Shown: positions 38,157-46,632 of the stretch, one piece after another
How positions within the stretch are numbered: position 1 is the first letter of the stretch
How the letters are laid out: each line of letters opens with the position of its first letter
Source of the DNA: Pseudisothecium myosuroides
Taxonomy: Eukaryota > Streptophyta > Bryopsida > Hypnales > Lembophyllaceae
Direction of reading: 5' to 3'
Length of the DNA stretch: 64,000 nt
NCBI GenBank assembly: GCA_951799445.1
Contig: CATOGU010000029.1
Location: 20,314-84,313 of the forward strand
Made by a program: the position numbers and the translations under genes
Notes under the pieces: generated by a model
The model's input: the letters and a program-made list of their open reading frames with translations, nothing else
The model's database searches: none
What the model was told of the DNA's origin: nothing

Positions 38157-38274
38157 TTGTAGGGCGACCGCCCCGGTTGCCGCGTGATCAAGCGTGGAGT
38201 GGAAGGCCAGCGGGACGGATGCAAATGGCAATCAAACCGCCAGCACGCGGCAACCGGGGCGGTCGCCCTACAAT
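38157..38274. repeat. Inverted-pair repeat, family I (GTAGGGCGACC)
   Basis: TTGTAGGGCGACCGCCCCGG on the left and its exact inverse CCGGGGCGGTCGCCCTACAA on the right. The arms are about 28 bases and begin with GTAG, like a REP head. It lies between the divergent hydrolase and dltC genes. A possible single arm is at 47604. Confidence 0.85.
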
Positions 38275-38315
38275 CGGTTGCTCCCCGCGCGTGGTAATGG
38301 CATGTTTTACCCGGC

Positions 38316-38558
38316 ATGGACACCGACGAACGCGTTTTGCGGATTTTGAGCGAGGTCACCGACACCCAGGGACGCGACCTGCCCGCCGACTGCCAACTCT
38401 ACGACCGCGGCCTGCTGGATTCCATGACCACCGTGCAGCTCATCGCGGCGTTGTCCGACGAGTTCGGCCTCAACATCTCCCCGGCGGATTTCGACCGCGA
38501 GGCCTGGGCGACCCCGCAACTGCTTGTCGCCGACCTCCGGCGGCGTCTCGACGCGTGA
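38316..38558 (+). CDS. dltC: D-alanyl carrier protein DltC-like
   Basis: 80 residues. Acyl-carrier-type protein with the phosphopantetheine Ser in RGLLDSMTTVQL (Ser36). The tail SPADFDREAWATPQLLVADL matches the DltC signature (Phe-Asp-Arg, then Trp-x-Thr-Pro) and differs from fatty-acid ACPs. DltC carries activated D-alanine for transfer to envelope polymers. It overlaps the following dltD start (GTGA at 38555-38558), which indicates translational coupling. Confidence 0.85.
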   Translation: MDTDERVLRILSEVTDTQGRDLPADCQLYDRGLLDSMTTVQLIAALSDEFGLNISPADFDREAWATPQLLVADLRRRLDA

Positions 38559-39799
38559 AACCGCTGCCTCCCCCAGGTCCGCCCACGCGGCTGTGGGCCG
38601 CAGGTTCTGCCTTCGTTACGGCCATCGTGCTGGCGGGAGTGACGCACGGGATCGTCCAGGCGAACATCCGGCGTCACATCGAGCGGTTCAACGTGTACCC
38701 CCAGCCGGAAAAACTCATCGGCGTGGCGCTGCCCCGGCAAGCGTTCAACGACCCGGCGCTTTTGCCGGTGTACGGCAGCAGTGAGTTGACCCAGCCGCAA
38801 GGCAACCGGGCGGACGAGTTCTTCGGCTCGCACCCGACGGGTTTCGGCGCGTTCCTGATGGGTAATCCCGGCGAGACGTGCCTGATCATCGCCACCAAGC
38901 TGGCGGCGGCGGGACCGGCCGCGCAGGGCAAGAAAGCGGTGGTGTTCCTGTCGCCCGGCTGGTTCCAGGCCCCGGAGTTGGATCACCCCGGATTCCGGGC
39001 AAATTTCTCGCCGTTGCAGGGCAGCATTTTCGCGTCGGAAAGCCGCCTCAGCCCGGAACTCAGGCGCGACCTCGCGCGGCGGTTGCTCGATTACGCCGAG
39101 GTCATCCGCCAGACGCCGCTCCTCGAACCCGCCCTCGACACGCTGGACGGGCGGGCGACGGCGGCGGACCGGGTGATGGCGGCCCTGGGCGCGCCGTTCC
39201 GGGCGACGCAAAACGTGGTGCAGCGGGAGATGGATTCGTTCTGGGTCGGAATGTCGCCGCCCCGGGAACGTCCCGGCGTCGGGACCGGCGGGGCGGGACC
39301 CAGCGGGTCCATCAACTGGCCCAAACGCTTGAAGGAAGCCGATGCAGCTTACGCGAGGCAACCCGCGCAGACTCCCTACAGCACGGGGCCGAAGACTTGG
39401 TTCGACAACAATCTCCAACGGCGGTTCGTCGATCCGAAACATCCGGAAGTTACGCCGGACCAGAACTTCGAGAGGGCTTGTCTGGCGTCGAAGGAATGGA
39501 CGGATTTCGATCTGCTGCTGCGCACCGCGCGGGAAATGAAGGTGCGGCTCCTGGTGATCTGCCAGCCGCTCAACGCGAAGTTCAGCCAGTTGCAGGGGCT
39601 GACCGGGCAGTCGAGCACGCTGTTTTACGACCGCCTGCGGGCAGCCGTGACGCCGTACAAAGTGCGGCTGCTGACGTTCCCGGACGGGGAGCGCGACCCG
39701 CATTTCTACCAGGATTGCACCCATCCCAGCGCGAAGGCGTGGATTGCCTACGACGCGGCGCTCGACGCGTTCTACCACGAACCGGCGGACAGCTTGTAG
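38555..39799 (+). CDS. dltD: DltD-like D-alanyl transfer protein
   Basis: 414 residues from GTG 38555. One N-terminal membrane helix (LWAAGSAFVTAIVLAGVT) is followed by a secreted SGNH-like domain. PVYGSSELTQPQ at about residue 71-82 holds the nucleophile Ser, and FYQDCTHPSAKAWIAYD near the end holds the Asp/His pair. The extracytoplasmic domain matches DltD, which works with DltB to esterify teichoic acids with D-alanine. dltA and dltB are not in the window, so either they lie elsewhere or this pair modifies another polymer in a diderm. Confidence 0.87.
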   Translation: MKPLPPPGPPTRLWAAGSAFVTAIVLAGVTHGIVQANIRRHIERFNVYPQPEKLIGVALPRQAFNDPALLPVYGSSELTQPQGNRADEFFGSHPTGFGAFLMGNPGETCLIIATKLAAAGPAAQGKKAVVFLSPGWFQAPELDHPGFRANFSPLQGSIFASESRLSPELRRDLARRLLDYAEVIRQTPLLEPALDTLDGRATAADRVMAALGAPFRATQNVVQREMDSFWVGMSPPRERPGVGTGGAGPSGSINWPKRLKEADAAYARQPAQTPYSTGPKTWFDNNLQRRFVDPKHPEVTPDQNFERACLASKEWTDFDLLLRTAREMKVRLLVICQPLNAKFSQLQGLTGQSSTLFYDRLRAAVTPYKVRLLTFPDGERDPHFYQDCTHPSAKAWIAYDAALDAFYHEPADSL

Positions 39800-39816
39800 A
39801 ACCGCCTGGAGCGTCC

Positions 39817-39933
39817 GGGGTGGATGGCGACCTCCGGGCGCCATTGGTTCCACTCTGCGGCGACAGCCGCCTGAAATGCTTGGCCGCTGCGCGGCGGTAA
39901 AACCCAATGGCGCCCGGAGGTCACCATCCACCC
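39817..39933. repeat. Inverted-pair repeat, family D
   Basis: GGGTGGATGGCGACCTCCGG on the left and CCGGAGGTCACCATCCACCC on the right, with one mismatch. Inner blocks AGCCGCCTGAAATGCTTGGC and GCCGCTGCGCGGC are also seen in the 8959 and 43641 copies. It lies between convergent genes. Confidence 0.87.
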
Positions 39934-39960
39934 ACGGAACCGCCTCGGCGAGTCAATCTA

Positions 39961-41115
39961 CTATAGCGTCACCCACTGCCGGGTCTTCGCACTCTCCTGC
40001 ACCGCGCTCAGGACGCGCTCGTTCGCCAGGCCGTCGGCGAACGTCGGCTGCACGCGCTTCCCTGCGACCACCGCCCGGACGAAATCGGCGAACGTGTGCA
40101 CGAACGTGTGCTCGTACCCGATGATGTGCCCCGCCGGCCACCACGCCCCGACGAACGGATGCTCGCCTTCCGTGACCAGGATGTCGCGGAAACCGCGCCG
40201 GTCGACCGGGTCGGCCAGACTGTAAAACTTGAGACGGTTCATGTCCTCGAAATCGAAAAACAGCGAGCCGCCGTTGCCGTTGATCTCCAGCGTGATGTGG
40301 TTCTTGCGTCCGGCGGCGAAACGCGTCGCTTCCAGATTGGCCAGCGCGCCGTTTTCAAACCGACCGATCCAGCTCACGGCGTCGTCCACCGTCACGGTGC
40401 CGATCTCCGTGCCGACCGCCGCCGAAAGTCCCGGTCCCTCTCCGGCGCACAGCGGCCGCTCCTTGATGAACGTGTCCATCACGCCACACACCTCTTTCAC
40501 TTCGCCGACCAGATAGCGGCCCAGGTCGATGATGTGCGCATTGATGTCGCCGTTTGCCCCGCTGCCCGCCAAGTCGGACTGCAAACGCCAGACGAGCGGG
40601 AAGTTCGGGTCCAGAATCCAGTCCTGCGCGTAGCGGGCGCGGTAGTGATAAATCCGGTCGCCCAGGTCGCCGCGCTCGATCATTTGCTTGGCCAGTGCGA
40701 TGGCGGGGATGCGCCGGTAGTTGTGGCAAACCATGTTGACCACGCCCGCTTTCTCGACGGCGGCGACCATCTGCTCGCACTCGGACACGTTCATTCCGAG
40801 CGGCTTTTCGCACAGGATGGCCTTGCCCGCCGCAGCGGCGGCGACCGCGATGACGGCGTGCGAATCGTTGGGCGTGGTGATGTCGATGATGTCAATCTCG
40901 GGGTCGTTCACGACCTCGCGCCAATCGGTCGCGGACCGTTCCCAGCCGAACTGCGCGGCGGCGGCGGCGGTCTTCCCGGCGTGGCGTCCGCAAATGGTTT
41001 TGAGGCGCAGGTCGGCCGGCAGATCAAAGAAGCGGCCCGCCTGCCGCCAGGCGTTCGAGTGGGTCTTGCCCATGAAGTTGTAGCCGATCAAACCGACGGA
41101 AAGGGTCTTTTTCAT
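39961..41115 (-). CDS. Gfo/Idh/MocA-family oxidoreductase
   Basis: 384 residues, intact. NAD(P)-dependent sugar or cyclitol dehydrogenase. The N-terminal Rossmann motif SVGLIGYNFMGKTHSNAW, ITTPNDSHAVIAVAAAAAGK and the conserved catalytic CEKPLGMNVSEC (Lys of EKP) are clear. The C-terminal substrate domain has HIIDLGRYLVGEV, with the His and Asp typical of the family. Its exact sugar is unknown. These enzymes often sit with xylose-isomerase-like proteins such as the one at 46629, but that gene is 5 kb away. Confidence 0.93.
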   Translation of the reverse strand: MKKTLSVGLIGYNFMGKTHSNAWRQAGRFFDLPADLRLKTICGRHAGKTAAAAAQFGWERSATDWREVVNDPEIDIIDITTPNDSHAVIAVAAAAAGKAILCEKPLGMNVSECEQMVAAVEKAGVVNMVCHNYRRIPAIALAKQMIERGDLGDRIYHYRARYAQDWILDPNFPLVWRLQSDLAGSGANGDINAHIIDLGRYLVGEVKEVCGVMDTFIKERPLCAGEGPGLSAAVGTEIGTVTVDDAVSWIGRFENGALANLEATRFAAGRKNHITLEINGNGGSLFFDFEDMNRLKFYSLADPVDRRGFRDILVTEGEHPFVGAWWPAGHIIGYEHTFVHTFADFVRAVVAGKRVQPTFADGLANERVLSAVQESAKTRQWVTL

Positions 41116-41151
41116 GTCGAAACGGGGGATGAGGATTTAGCGTTCAAAGTT

Positions 41152-41279
41152 CCTCGTTTCCAAGTTGTACTTGGGAAGGCGATTGGGTGCGAAGCTCTGC
41201 TTCGCCGGGAGGAGGCACTTCAAGGCAGCAAGAGCTTCCCGGGCAATTGCGTTCCCAAGCCGGAGCCTGGGAACGAGGG
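41152..41279. repeat. Inverted-pair repeat, family G
   Basis: CCTCGTTTCCAAGTTGTACTTGGGAA on the left and TTCCCAAGCCGGAGCCTGGGAACGAGG on the right. Each arm is itself a hairpin (CCAAG...CTTGG and CCCAAGC...GCCTGGG), and the arms are inverse to each other. It fills most of the 41116-41402 space between divergent genes. Confidence 0.75.
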
Positions 41280-41402
41280 AAAACAGAATGCCACTTGGGA
41301 GTTGCACAACGGGAGGCAATGGTATGAAAATAAGTGGCGTTAGGGAAGCTTGGTTGCGGAGGGCAAAACGATGTTCTACCGAAACCAACTCATTTTTAAT
41401 CC

Positions 41403-42308
41403 ATGAAAATTCGTTTTTTGAGTCTTCGCGCCCCGGTCGGTACCACAAAAACTTCGCGCTCGGGTCTTTACGCCGCGCTCCTGACGCTGGGTGCCCTTGG
41501 CCTGATACCCGATGCCGGTGCCGCGCCGAAGGGGACGCCCACGCCCGCGCCTGCCCCAATCGCCACCGCTACCCCTTCGCCGACGCCCACCCCGACCCCG
41601 GCGGCAACGACCGCACCCGCCACCCCCGCCCCGACGCCGACTTACAACGGCCAACAGCAGGTCGATTACATTTCCGCCGCGCGGAATGCCTTCGTCGCGT
41701 TGCGCACGGAGAAATCGCAGCCGTTCCTCGATGCCCACAAGGAACTCGATGCCGCCGGGGGGATTTCGGCCAAAGGTCTGAAAACCAAGGAAGACATCGC
41801 CGCCCGGCGGGCGATGATCGCCAAAAACATGGCGGCTAACGAGGCGTACCTGGAATTCGTCAAAATCCAAGAGGACACCTACAAGGCCGAACTGGCGAAA
41901 ACGCCGCTGATTCCGGCCGATGTCGACTCCGTCGTCGCCGACTTCTCCAAGACCTCTCACACCGCGACCATGGTCAAGCTGCGCGAAGTCCAACAGGACG
42001 TGCTCAAGGCCGGGGACGACATGCTCGCCGGTTTCGACAAGCGGTTCGGCTCGTGGACGGTGACCGACGCGGGCAAGGTCACGTTCAAGAAGAAGAGTGA
42101 CGTCAACGCCATGAACACTCTAGGCGAGAAGTTCAACGCCAAGGTGAAGGAATTGCAGCCTTTGCGGGATGAATTAACGGCGGCGGTCAGCCCGAGTCCT
42201 TCGCCCAGCGTCGGGACGGTCGCGCCCACCGTGGTGCCGGGACCTGCCCCGGTGGCGAGTCCGGCGGCAACGGTACCTGCCGTGCCTGCGGCAACGAAGA
42301 AGCCGTAA
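41403..42308 (+). CDS. Secreted PT-rich protein of unknown function
   Basis: 301 residues. A long signal peptide ends near DAGAAPKG (about residue 41). A Pro/Thr/Ala low-complexity linker follows (about 43-82, repeats of TPTP), then a helical domain of about 160 residues (YISAARNAFVALRTEKSQ to KELQPLRDELTAAV), and a second Pro/Ser/Val-rich tail. Charged, coiled-coil-like spacing in the middle suggests a structural or binding role in the periplasm. No family is recognised. Confidence 0.75.
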   Translation: MKIRFLSLRAPVGTTKTSRSGLYAALLTLGALGLIPDAGAAPKGTPTPAPAPIATATPSPTPTPTPAATTAPATPAPTPTYNGQQQVDYISAARNAFVALRTEKSQPFLDAHKELDAAGGISAKGLKTKEDIAARRAMIAKNMAANEAYLEFVKIQEDTYKAELAKTPLIPADVDSVVADFSKTSHTATMVKLREVQQDVLKAGDDMLAGFDKRFGSWTVTDAGKVTFKKKSDVNAMNTLGEKFNAKVKELQPLRDELTAAVSPSPSPSVGTVAPTVVPGPAPVASPAATVPAVPAATKKP

Positions 42309-42318
42309 GTCGTTTCAA

Positions 42319-42429
42319 GGTAGGGATGGCTCTCCGAGCCGGTCCCTTGCTTTTCTGGAAGACAGGGCCAAAGGACGGGCACAATTGCCAGGAAAAATCT
42401 AGGGAACGGCTCGGAGAGCCATCCCTACC
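42319..42429. repeat. REPIN, family A
   Basis: Complete doublet between convergent genes. The right arm reads GGGAACGG in place of GGGACCGG, a variant shared with the 36557 copy. Confidence 0.85.
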
Positions 42430-42433
42430 TTAT

Positions 42434-43618
42434 TTACAAATGCTGGCCGAGGAAGTCCCACGCCTCCCGGCCGTTGAAATCGTGCCGCCCCACGAATTCC
42501 AGAAACCGGAAACGCTCGCCCGCGTGTAGTTTTTCGTAGAACGCCGCCGCCTGCGGCGCGGCCCGGCGCGCGCCCTCCAACGGGAAAAGCTGGTCCTGAC
42601 TGCCCGCCTGGATCTCCAGCGGACGCGGGCACACCAGCGCCGCGATAAACGGGTCGCGCAGCAGCGTCAGGCTGTCGGGGAAACGCCAATCGCTGAACCC
42701 GCCGGGTTCCGAGGCGTCGAGCACGGACTCGCGGTCGTTGAAATAAGCCGCGACCACGGCAACCTTGATCCGGGGTTCGAGCGCGGTGGTATAGAGCGTG
42801 TAGAATCCGCCGTACGACATGCCGACCATCGCCACGCGCGCGGGGTCGATCTCGGGCCGCTGCAGAAGCGCGTCCAGCGTGCGGACGGTCTTGAGGATTT
42901 CGACGGCGGGCAGGGTGGTCCCGGCTTCCAGCGCGCGGGCGGAGAGGCGTTCGCGCAGGTCATCCGGCTGGTCCTTCGCGTAGAAGACGAACATCGGTTC
43001 CCAGACGGCGTAGCCCTGTTCGAGCGCGCCCCGAGCGAGGTCGCGGTTGTGATGGGCGAGGATCGTCACCTTGCCGTCGGCGACGCGGTCCGGCGGACCG
43101 GAGCGACCGTGCGCGGCGATGACCAGCGGCAGTTTGCCCGGGCGGTTCTTCGGGCGCATGTAGACGCCGATGCTGTGGACCCCCGGCGTGATCGGGACCC
43201 GCAGCCGTGTGTACGTCGCTAGGTCGTCCTCGCCGAGCGGGGTTTCTTGCACGACCTCCGTGGGCGGAGCAACCGTCTCGGGGAAGTAGCCGAGGGCACC
43301 GCGCAGGTAGGAGCGCAGCGCATCCGTGGAGCGGACGTAAGCCCCTTCGCCGGAAAAATCGAGGCTGCGAACCGCCGGGGCATTCGCGGCGGTGCGGCGC
43401 TGGACGTTGAAATACGCGTTGATTTCCGCGGCCTGCTCGGTGGCGGCGTCCATCACGGCGTTGTAATCCTGCCGCAGATAGCGGTGGGAGCGTTTTTCGA
43501 CCTGCGCGTCCCACACCCGGCCCACGGCGATCCGCGCGAAATCGTAAACCGGGCGCGCGAAGTACGACCAGACGAGCAGCGCCACCAGCAGAACGATGAG
43601 GCCAGTTTTTGGTTTCAT
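42434..43618 (-). CDS. Alpha/beta-hydrolase, putative secreted esterase
   Basis: 394 residues, start 43618 (MKPKTGLIVLLVALLVW, a signal anchor). The extracytoplasmic part has the hydrolase signature: VAMVGMSYGGFYTLYTT with nucleophile Ser in GMSYGG at about residue 260, the acid in IQAGSQDQLFP, and the His in VGRHDFNGREAW at the end. The layout resembles acetyl-xylan esterase/dienelactone-hydrolase-like enzymes, which would suit polysaccharide use, but the substrate is not shown by the sequence. The gene is intact. Confidence 0.85.
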   Translation of the reverse strand: MKPKTGLIVLLVALLVWSYFARPVYDFARIAVGRVWDAQVEKRSHRYLRQDYNAVMDAATEQAAEINAYFNVQRRTAANAPAVRSLDFSGEGAYVRSTDALRSYLRGALGYFPETVAPPTEVVQETPLGEDDLATYTRLRVPITPGVHSIGVYMRPKNRPGKLPLVIAAHGRSGPPDRVADGKVTILAHHNRDLARGALEQGYAVWEPMFVFYAKDQPDDLRERLSARALEAGTTLPAVEILKTVRTLDALLQRPEIDPARVAMVGMSYGGFYTLYTTALEPRIKVAVVAAYFNDRESVLDASEPGGFSDWRFPDSLTLLRDPFIAALVCPRPLEIQAGSQDQLFPLEGARRAAPQAAAFYEKLHAGERFRFLEFVGRHDFNGREAWDFLGQHL

Positions 43619-43640
43619 GAGTGTAGCTGCAAAAGATTCC

Positions 43641-43757
43641 GGGGTGGATGGCGACCTCCGGGCGCCCTCGGTTTTTACTGCCGCGTAGCGGCCAAGCATT
43701 TCAGGCGGCTGTCGCCGCGGATTAGAACCAATGGCGCCCGGAGGTCGCCATCCACCC
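43641..43757. repeat. Inverted-pair repeat, family D
   Basis: GGGGTGGATGGCGACCTCCG on the left and CGGAGGTCGCCATCCACCC on the right, with inner AAGCATTTCAGGCGGC as in the other copies. It lies between esterase and holB, both on the minus strand. Confidence 0.87.
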
Positions 43758-43787
43758 GTCGGGAGCAGTTTCTATACGCTCTGGAGA

Positions 43788-44723
43788 TCAAGCGCCGAAA
43801 ATTTGCAGAAACGCGACTTCGAGCGCCAGTGCTTCCTGAATATTGCGCTCCAGGTTCTCGCGCAGTTCCTCGATGGCGGCCAGCCTTTTTAGCAGGTCGG
43901 CCACCAGCGGGGTCGTCCCCGGCAACTCCGCCTCGGTGGTGCGGCGCAGGGCATCGCCCCACCAGCGGGCCAGGGTCTCGACCAGGCGGGCGCGCCCGGC
44001 GACGTAGCGCGCCTCGGTCATCGATTTGTAATACCCCTCGCGCTCGGCGAGCCAGGTGCCGTCGGTGGTCTGCGCGTAGTGGTCCTCCTCGCGTTCGAGC
44101 GCGGCGTCGGCATCCGCCTGAAGACGGCTGCGGATCGACGCGAGCAGGCCGGTGAATTCGCGCAACAACCGGTAGGCCACGGTGACTGTCGATTCCGGGG
44201 AGGTCTGCGCGTGGCGGTCGAGCAGGGCGCGCAGGGCGATTTCTTCGGGGGACCGGACGATGTCCGCCGCGGCGGGGGCCTGGAGCGCGACCTTGATGCA
44301 GCGCGAGAGGATCGTTTCCATCAGGCTTTCCGGCTGGGCGCTGACCAGCAGCAGCAGCGATCCGGCGGGCGGTTCCTCCAGCGTTTTGAGAAAGGCGTTG
44401 GACGACTGCGCGTTGAGCCGGTCGGCCTCGCGGATGATGCCGACCTTGCGTCCACCGGCGGCGGAAGCGCGCAGGCGCAGGGCGCTTTCGAGTGCGCGGA
44501 TTTGTTCGACCGCGATGCGGCGGGACTTGGATTCTGGCTCGACGACGTGCACGTCGGGGTTGGTCAAGATCGAAGCGACGGGTACGCCGACGACCAGCGC
44601 GGCGAGCTGGGTGGCGAGATCGGCGGCAGACTGCGCGCCGATGAGTAGGTAGGCGTGGCCGAGGCGTCCGCTGCCGTGGGCGCGGCGCAGGTAATCAAGC
44701 GCGATGGGCGGAGCGAAGGCCAT
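43788..44723 (-). CDS. holB: DNA polymerase III delta' subunit
   Basis: 311 residues, intact. Clamp-loader subunit. GHAYLLIGAQSAADLATQLA replaces a functional Walker A, as in delta' proteins. SRRIAVEQIRALESAL, the VGIIREADRLNAQSSNAFLK region and LKTLEEPPAGSLLLLVSAQP followed by SRC (arginine-finger motif) are standard. The zinc module of gamma/tau is not seen. The start lies 29 bases inside the tmk 3' end, the tmk-holB order found in many bacteria, so the genes are coupled. Confidence 0.92.
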   Translation of the reverse strand: MAFAPPIALDYLRRAHGSGRLGHAYLLIGAQSAADLATQLAALVVGVPVASILTNPDVHVVEPESKSRRIAVEQIRALESALRLRASAAGGRKVGIIREADRLNAQSSNAFLKTLEEPPAGSLLLLVSAQPESLMETILSRCIKVALQAPAAADIVRSPEEIALRALLDRHAQTSPESTVTVAYRLLREFTGLLASIRSRLQADADAALEREEDHYAQTTDGTWLAEREGYYKSMTEARYVAGRARLVETLARWWGDALRRTTEAELPGTTPLVADLLKRLAAIEELRENLERNIQEALALEVAFLQIFGA

Positions 44724-45366
44724 GGAAACGGGTGGTGAGATGTTGCCAGATCAGCGCCTCGATTTCGTCGGGCGGCAGCGCGGCGTCCACAGTGACGAAC
44801 CGCTCGGGGTGCAGCCCGGCCAGCGCCAGGTAACCGGCGCGCACCTGCTCATAAAAAGCGGGGAGTTCGAGTTCCATGCGGTCGGGCGGCAGGTTGGCCC
44901 AGAGCGAACGGCGTTGCAACCGGGCGAGAGCCTCGTGGGAGGGCAAATCGAGCAGGAAGGTCAGGTCGGGCAGGCGGCTCCCGGCGGCGAAACGGTTGAT
45001 GGCGGCGACCTCGTCGAGCGCGAGACGGCGGGCGACCCCCTGGTAAACCGTGGTGGAATCCAGGAAGCGGTCGCACAGCACGAGGCCGCCCGAGGCGAGC
45101 GCGGGCGCGATGACCTCGCGCACCAGTTGGGCGCGGCTGGCGGCGAAGAGGAGGAGTTCGGCTTCGGGCAGGATCGACCAGCCGGGGGCGGTCAGCTTGA
45201 GCAGGCGGCGGATTTCCTCGCCTACGGCGGTGCCGCCGGGTTCGCGCAGGGTCACGAGCGCACGGCCCGTGTCGGCGGCGGCCAGACGCAGGCGCAGGCG
45301 CTCGAATTGCGTCGATTTGCCGCAGCCTTCGGAGCCTTCAAAGGTGATGAAGATGCCACCATCCAT
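44695..45366 (-). CDS. tmk: Thymidylate kinase
   Basis: 223 residues, start 45366 (MDGGIFITFEGSEGCGKST). Phosphorylates dTMP to dTDP. The P-loop FEGSEGCGKST, the dTMP-binding DRFLDSTTVYQG and the REPGGTAVGEEIRRLL segment are clear. The LID region (RRSLWANLPPDRME) is present. It overlaps holB. An earlier in-frame ATG at 45405 adds a basic leader from repeat-flanking DNA and is not preferred. Confidence 0.95.
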   Translation of the reverse strand: MDGGIFITFEGSEGCGKSTQFERLRLRLAAADTGRALVTLREPGGTAVGEEIRRLLKLTAPGWSILPEAELLLFAASRAQLVREVIAPALASGGLVLCDRFLDSTTVYQGVARRLALDEVAAINRFAAGSRLPDLTFLLDLPSHEALARLQRRSLWANLPPDRMELELPAFYEQVRAGYLALAGLHPERFVTVDAALPPDEIEALIWQHLTTRFHGLRSAHRA

Positions 45367-45396
45367 GTGCGCACACCGCCTACGGCGGTAAGGGCC

Positions 45397-45552
45397 AAGA
45401 TTCAAGATTCAACATTCAAGGAAGTGCCAAGTTTCAAGGTTCAAGTCGGAGAAACGTGAGGGTGGTCGTTCATCCTCCACCTTTGAACCTTGAATTTTTC
45501 TTGTATCTTGAACCTTGAACCTTCCTTGAATCTTGGTTCTTGAATCTTGAAA
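45397..45552. repeat. Inverted repeat, family F (AAGATTCAAG units)
   Basis: AAGATTCAAGATTCAACATT and related units on the left, TTGAATCTTGGTTCTTGAAT on the right. It lies between the divergent tmk and dehydrogenase genes. Same family as 26368-26536. Confidence 0.75.
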
Positions 45553-45573
45553 CTCACCGCCTCCGGCGGTTTT

Positions 45574-46632
45574 ATGAGCATTTACTTTCTGGACGCCGAA
45601 CCGGGCGACGCCGCGTTTTTCGAGGGGATGCTCGCCGGAGAAGCCTTGCGGTTCGTCAGTCGACTGAGTGAGGTCGGGGCGGATGCCCGGGTGCTGTCGC
45701 TTTTCATCCACACCCACATTGATGCGCGGTTTCTCGACGCGCACCCGGCACTGAAACTCATCGCTACCCGTTCAACCGGCTCGGACCACATCGACGCCGC
45801 CGCCTGCCGGGCACGCGGAGTGACCGTCGCCACCGTGCCCAGCTACGGCGAGCATACCGTGGCCGAGCACACCTGGGCGCTGATCCTGACCCTGTCGCGC
45901 CGGTTGCGCGAGGTGATCGGCACCCCGGGCAGGACGGACCGCGTGGCCTACGAACCGGTGCGCGCCTTCGAGCTGCGCGGCAAAACGCTGGGTGTCATCG
46001 GCGCGGGCCGCATCGGCCAGCACGTCATCCGCATGGCGCGGGCCTTCGGGATGAAAGTGCTGACGTTCGACATCGCCCAGAACCCGTGCCCGCCCGAGGT
46101 CGAGGACTGCGAGGCCGCCACGCTGGAGCGTCTCCTCGCCGAAGCGCACATCGTTTCCCTGCACGTTCCGCTGCTGCCGGAGACGCACCACATCCTCAAC
46201 CACGAGACGCTGGCCCTCTGCCGGCCCGGGGTCATCGTGATTAACACGGCGCGCGGCGGGCTGATCGACACCGACGCGCTGCTCGAAGCGCTCGCGTCCG
46301 GCCATGTCGGCGGCGCGGGCCTGGACGTGCTCGAAGAAGACAGCGTCATCCGCCGCGAGACCACGAGCGTGATCAGCGAGCAAATCGTGCGGCGGCTGCA
46401 AGCGGTCACCGGACCGGCGGAACTGCACGACCGCGATCCCGGGCGGATCAAGGAACTCGAAAACCTGCTGCGCAACCAGCGGCTGCTGGCGCGCCCGGAC
46501 GTGATCTTTACTCCGCACGTCGCCTTCAACAGCGTCGAGGCCATCGCGCGGATCAACCAGACGACGGCGGAAAACATCCGGCGTTTCCTGCGCGGCGAAG
46601 CGTCTAACGTCGTGCAAACCTCCCTTCCATGA
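45574..46632 (+). CDS. D-isomer-specific 2-hydroxyacid dehydrogenase
   Basis: 352 residues, intact, start 45574 (MSIYFLDAEPGDAAF). NAD-binding motif LGVIGAGRIGQHVIRMARAF. The catalytic Arg is in VINTARGGLIDTDALLEAL, the Glu/Asp in GAGLDVLEEDSVIRRE and the His in FTPHVAFNSVEA. The overall spelling is closest to D-lactate dehydrogenases (LdhA-type) with the short EDSVIRRE loop. The stop overlaps the next start by 4 bases, so it is cotranscribed with the isomerase. Confidence 0.92.
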   Translation: MSIYFLDAEPGDAAFFEGMLAGEALRFVSRLSEVGADARVLSLFIHTHIDARFLDAHPALKLIATRSTGSDHIDAAACRARGVTVATVPSYGEHTVAEHTWALILTLSRRLREVIGTPGRTDRVAYEPVRAFELRGKTLGVIGAGRIGQHVIRMARAFGMKVLTFDIAQNPCPPEVEDCEAATLERLLAEAHIVSLHVPLLPETHHILNHETLALCRPGVIVINTARGGLIDTDALLEALASGHVGGAGLDVLEEDSVIRRETTSVISEQIVRRLQAVTGPAELHDRDPGRIKELENLLRNQRLLARPDVIFTPHVAFNSVEAIARINQTTAENIRRFLRGEASNVVQTSLP

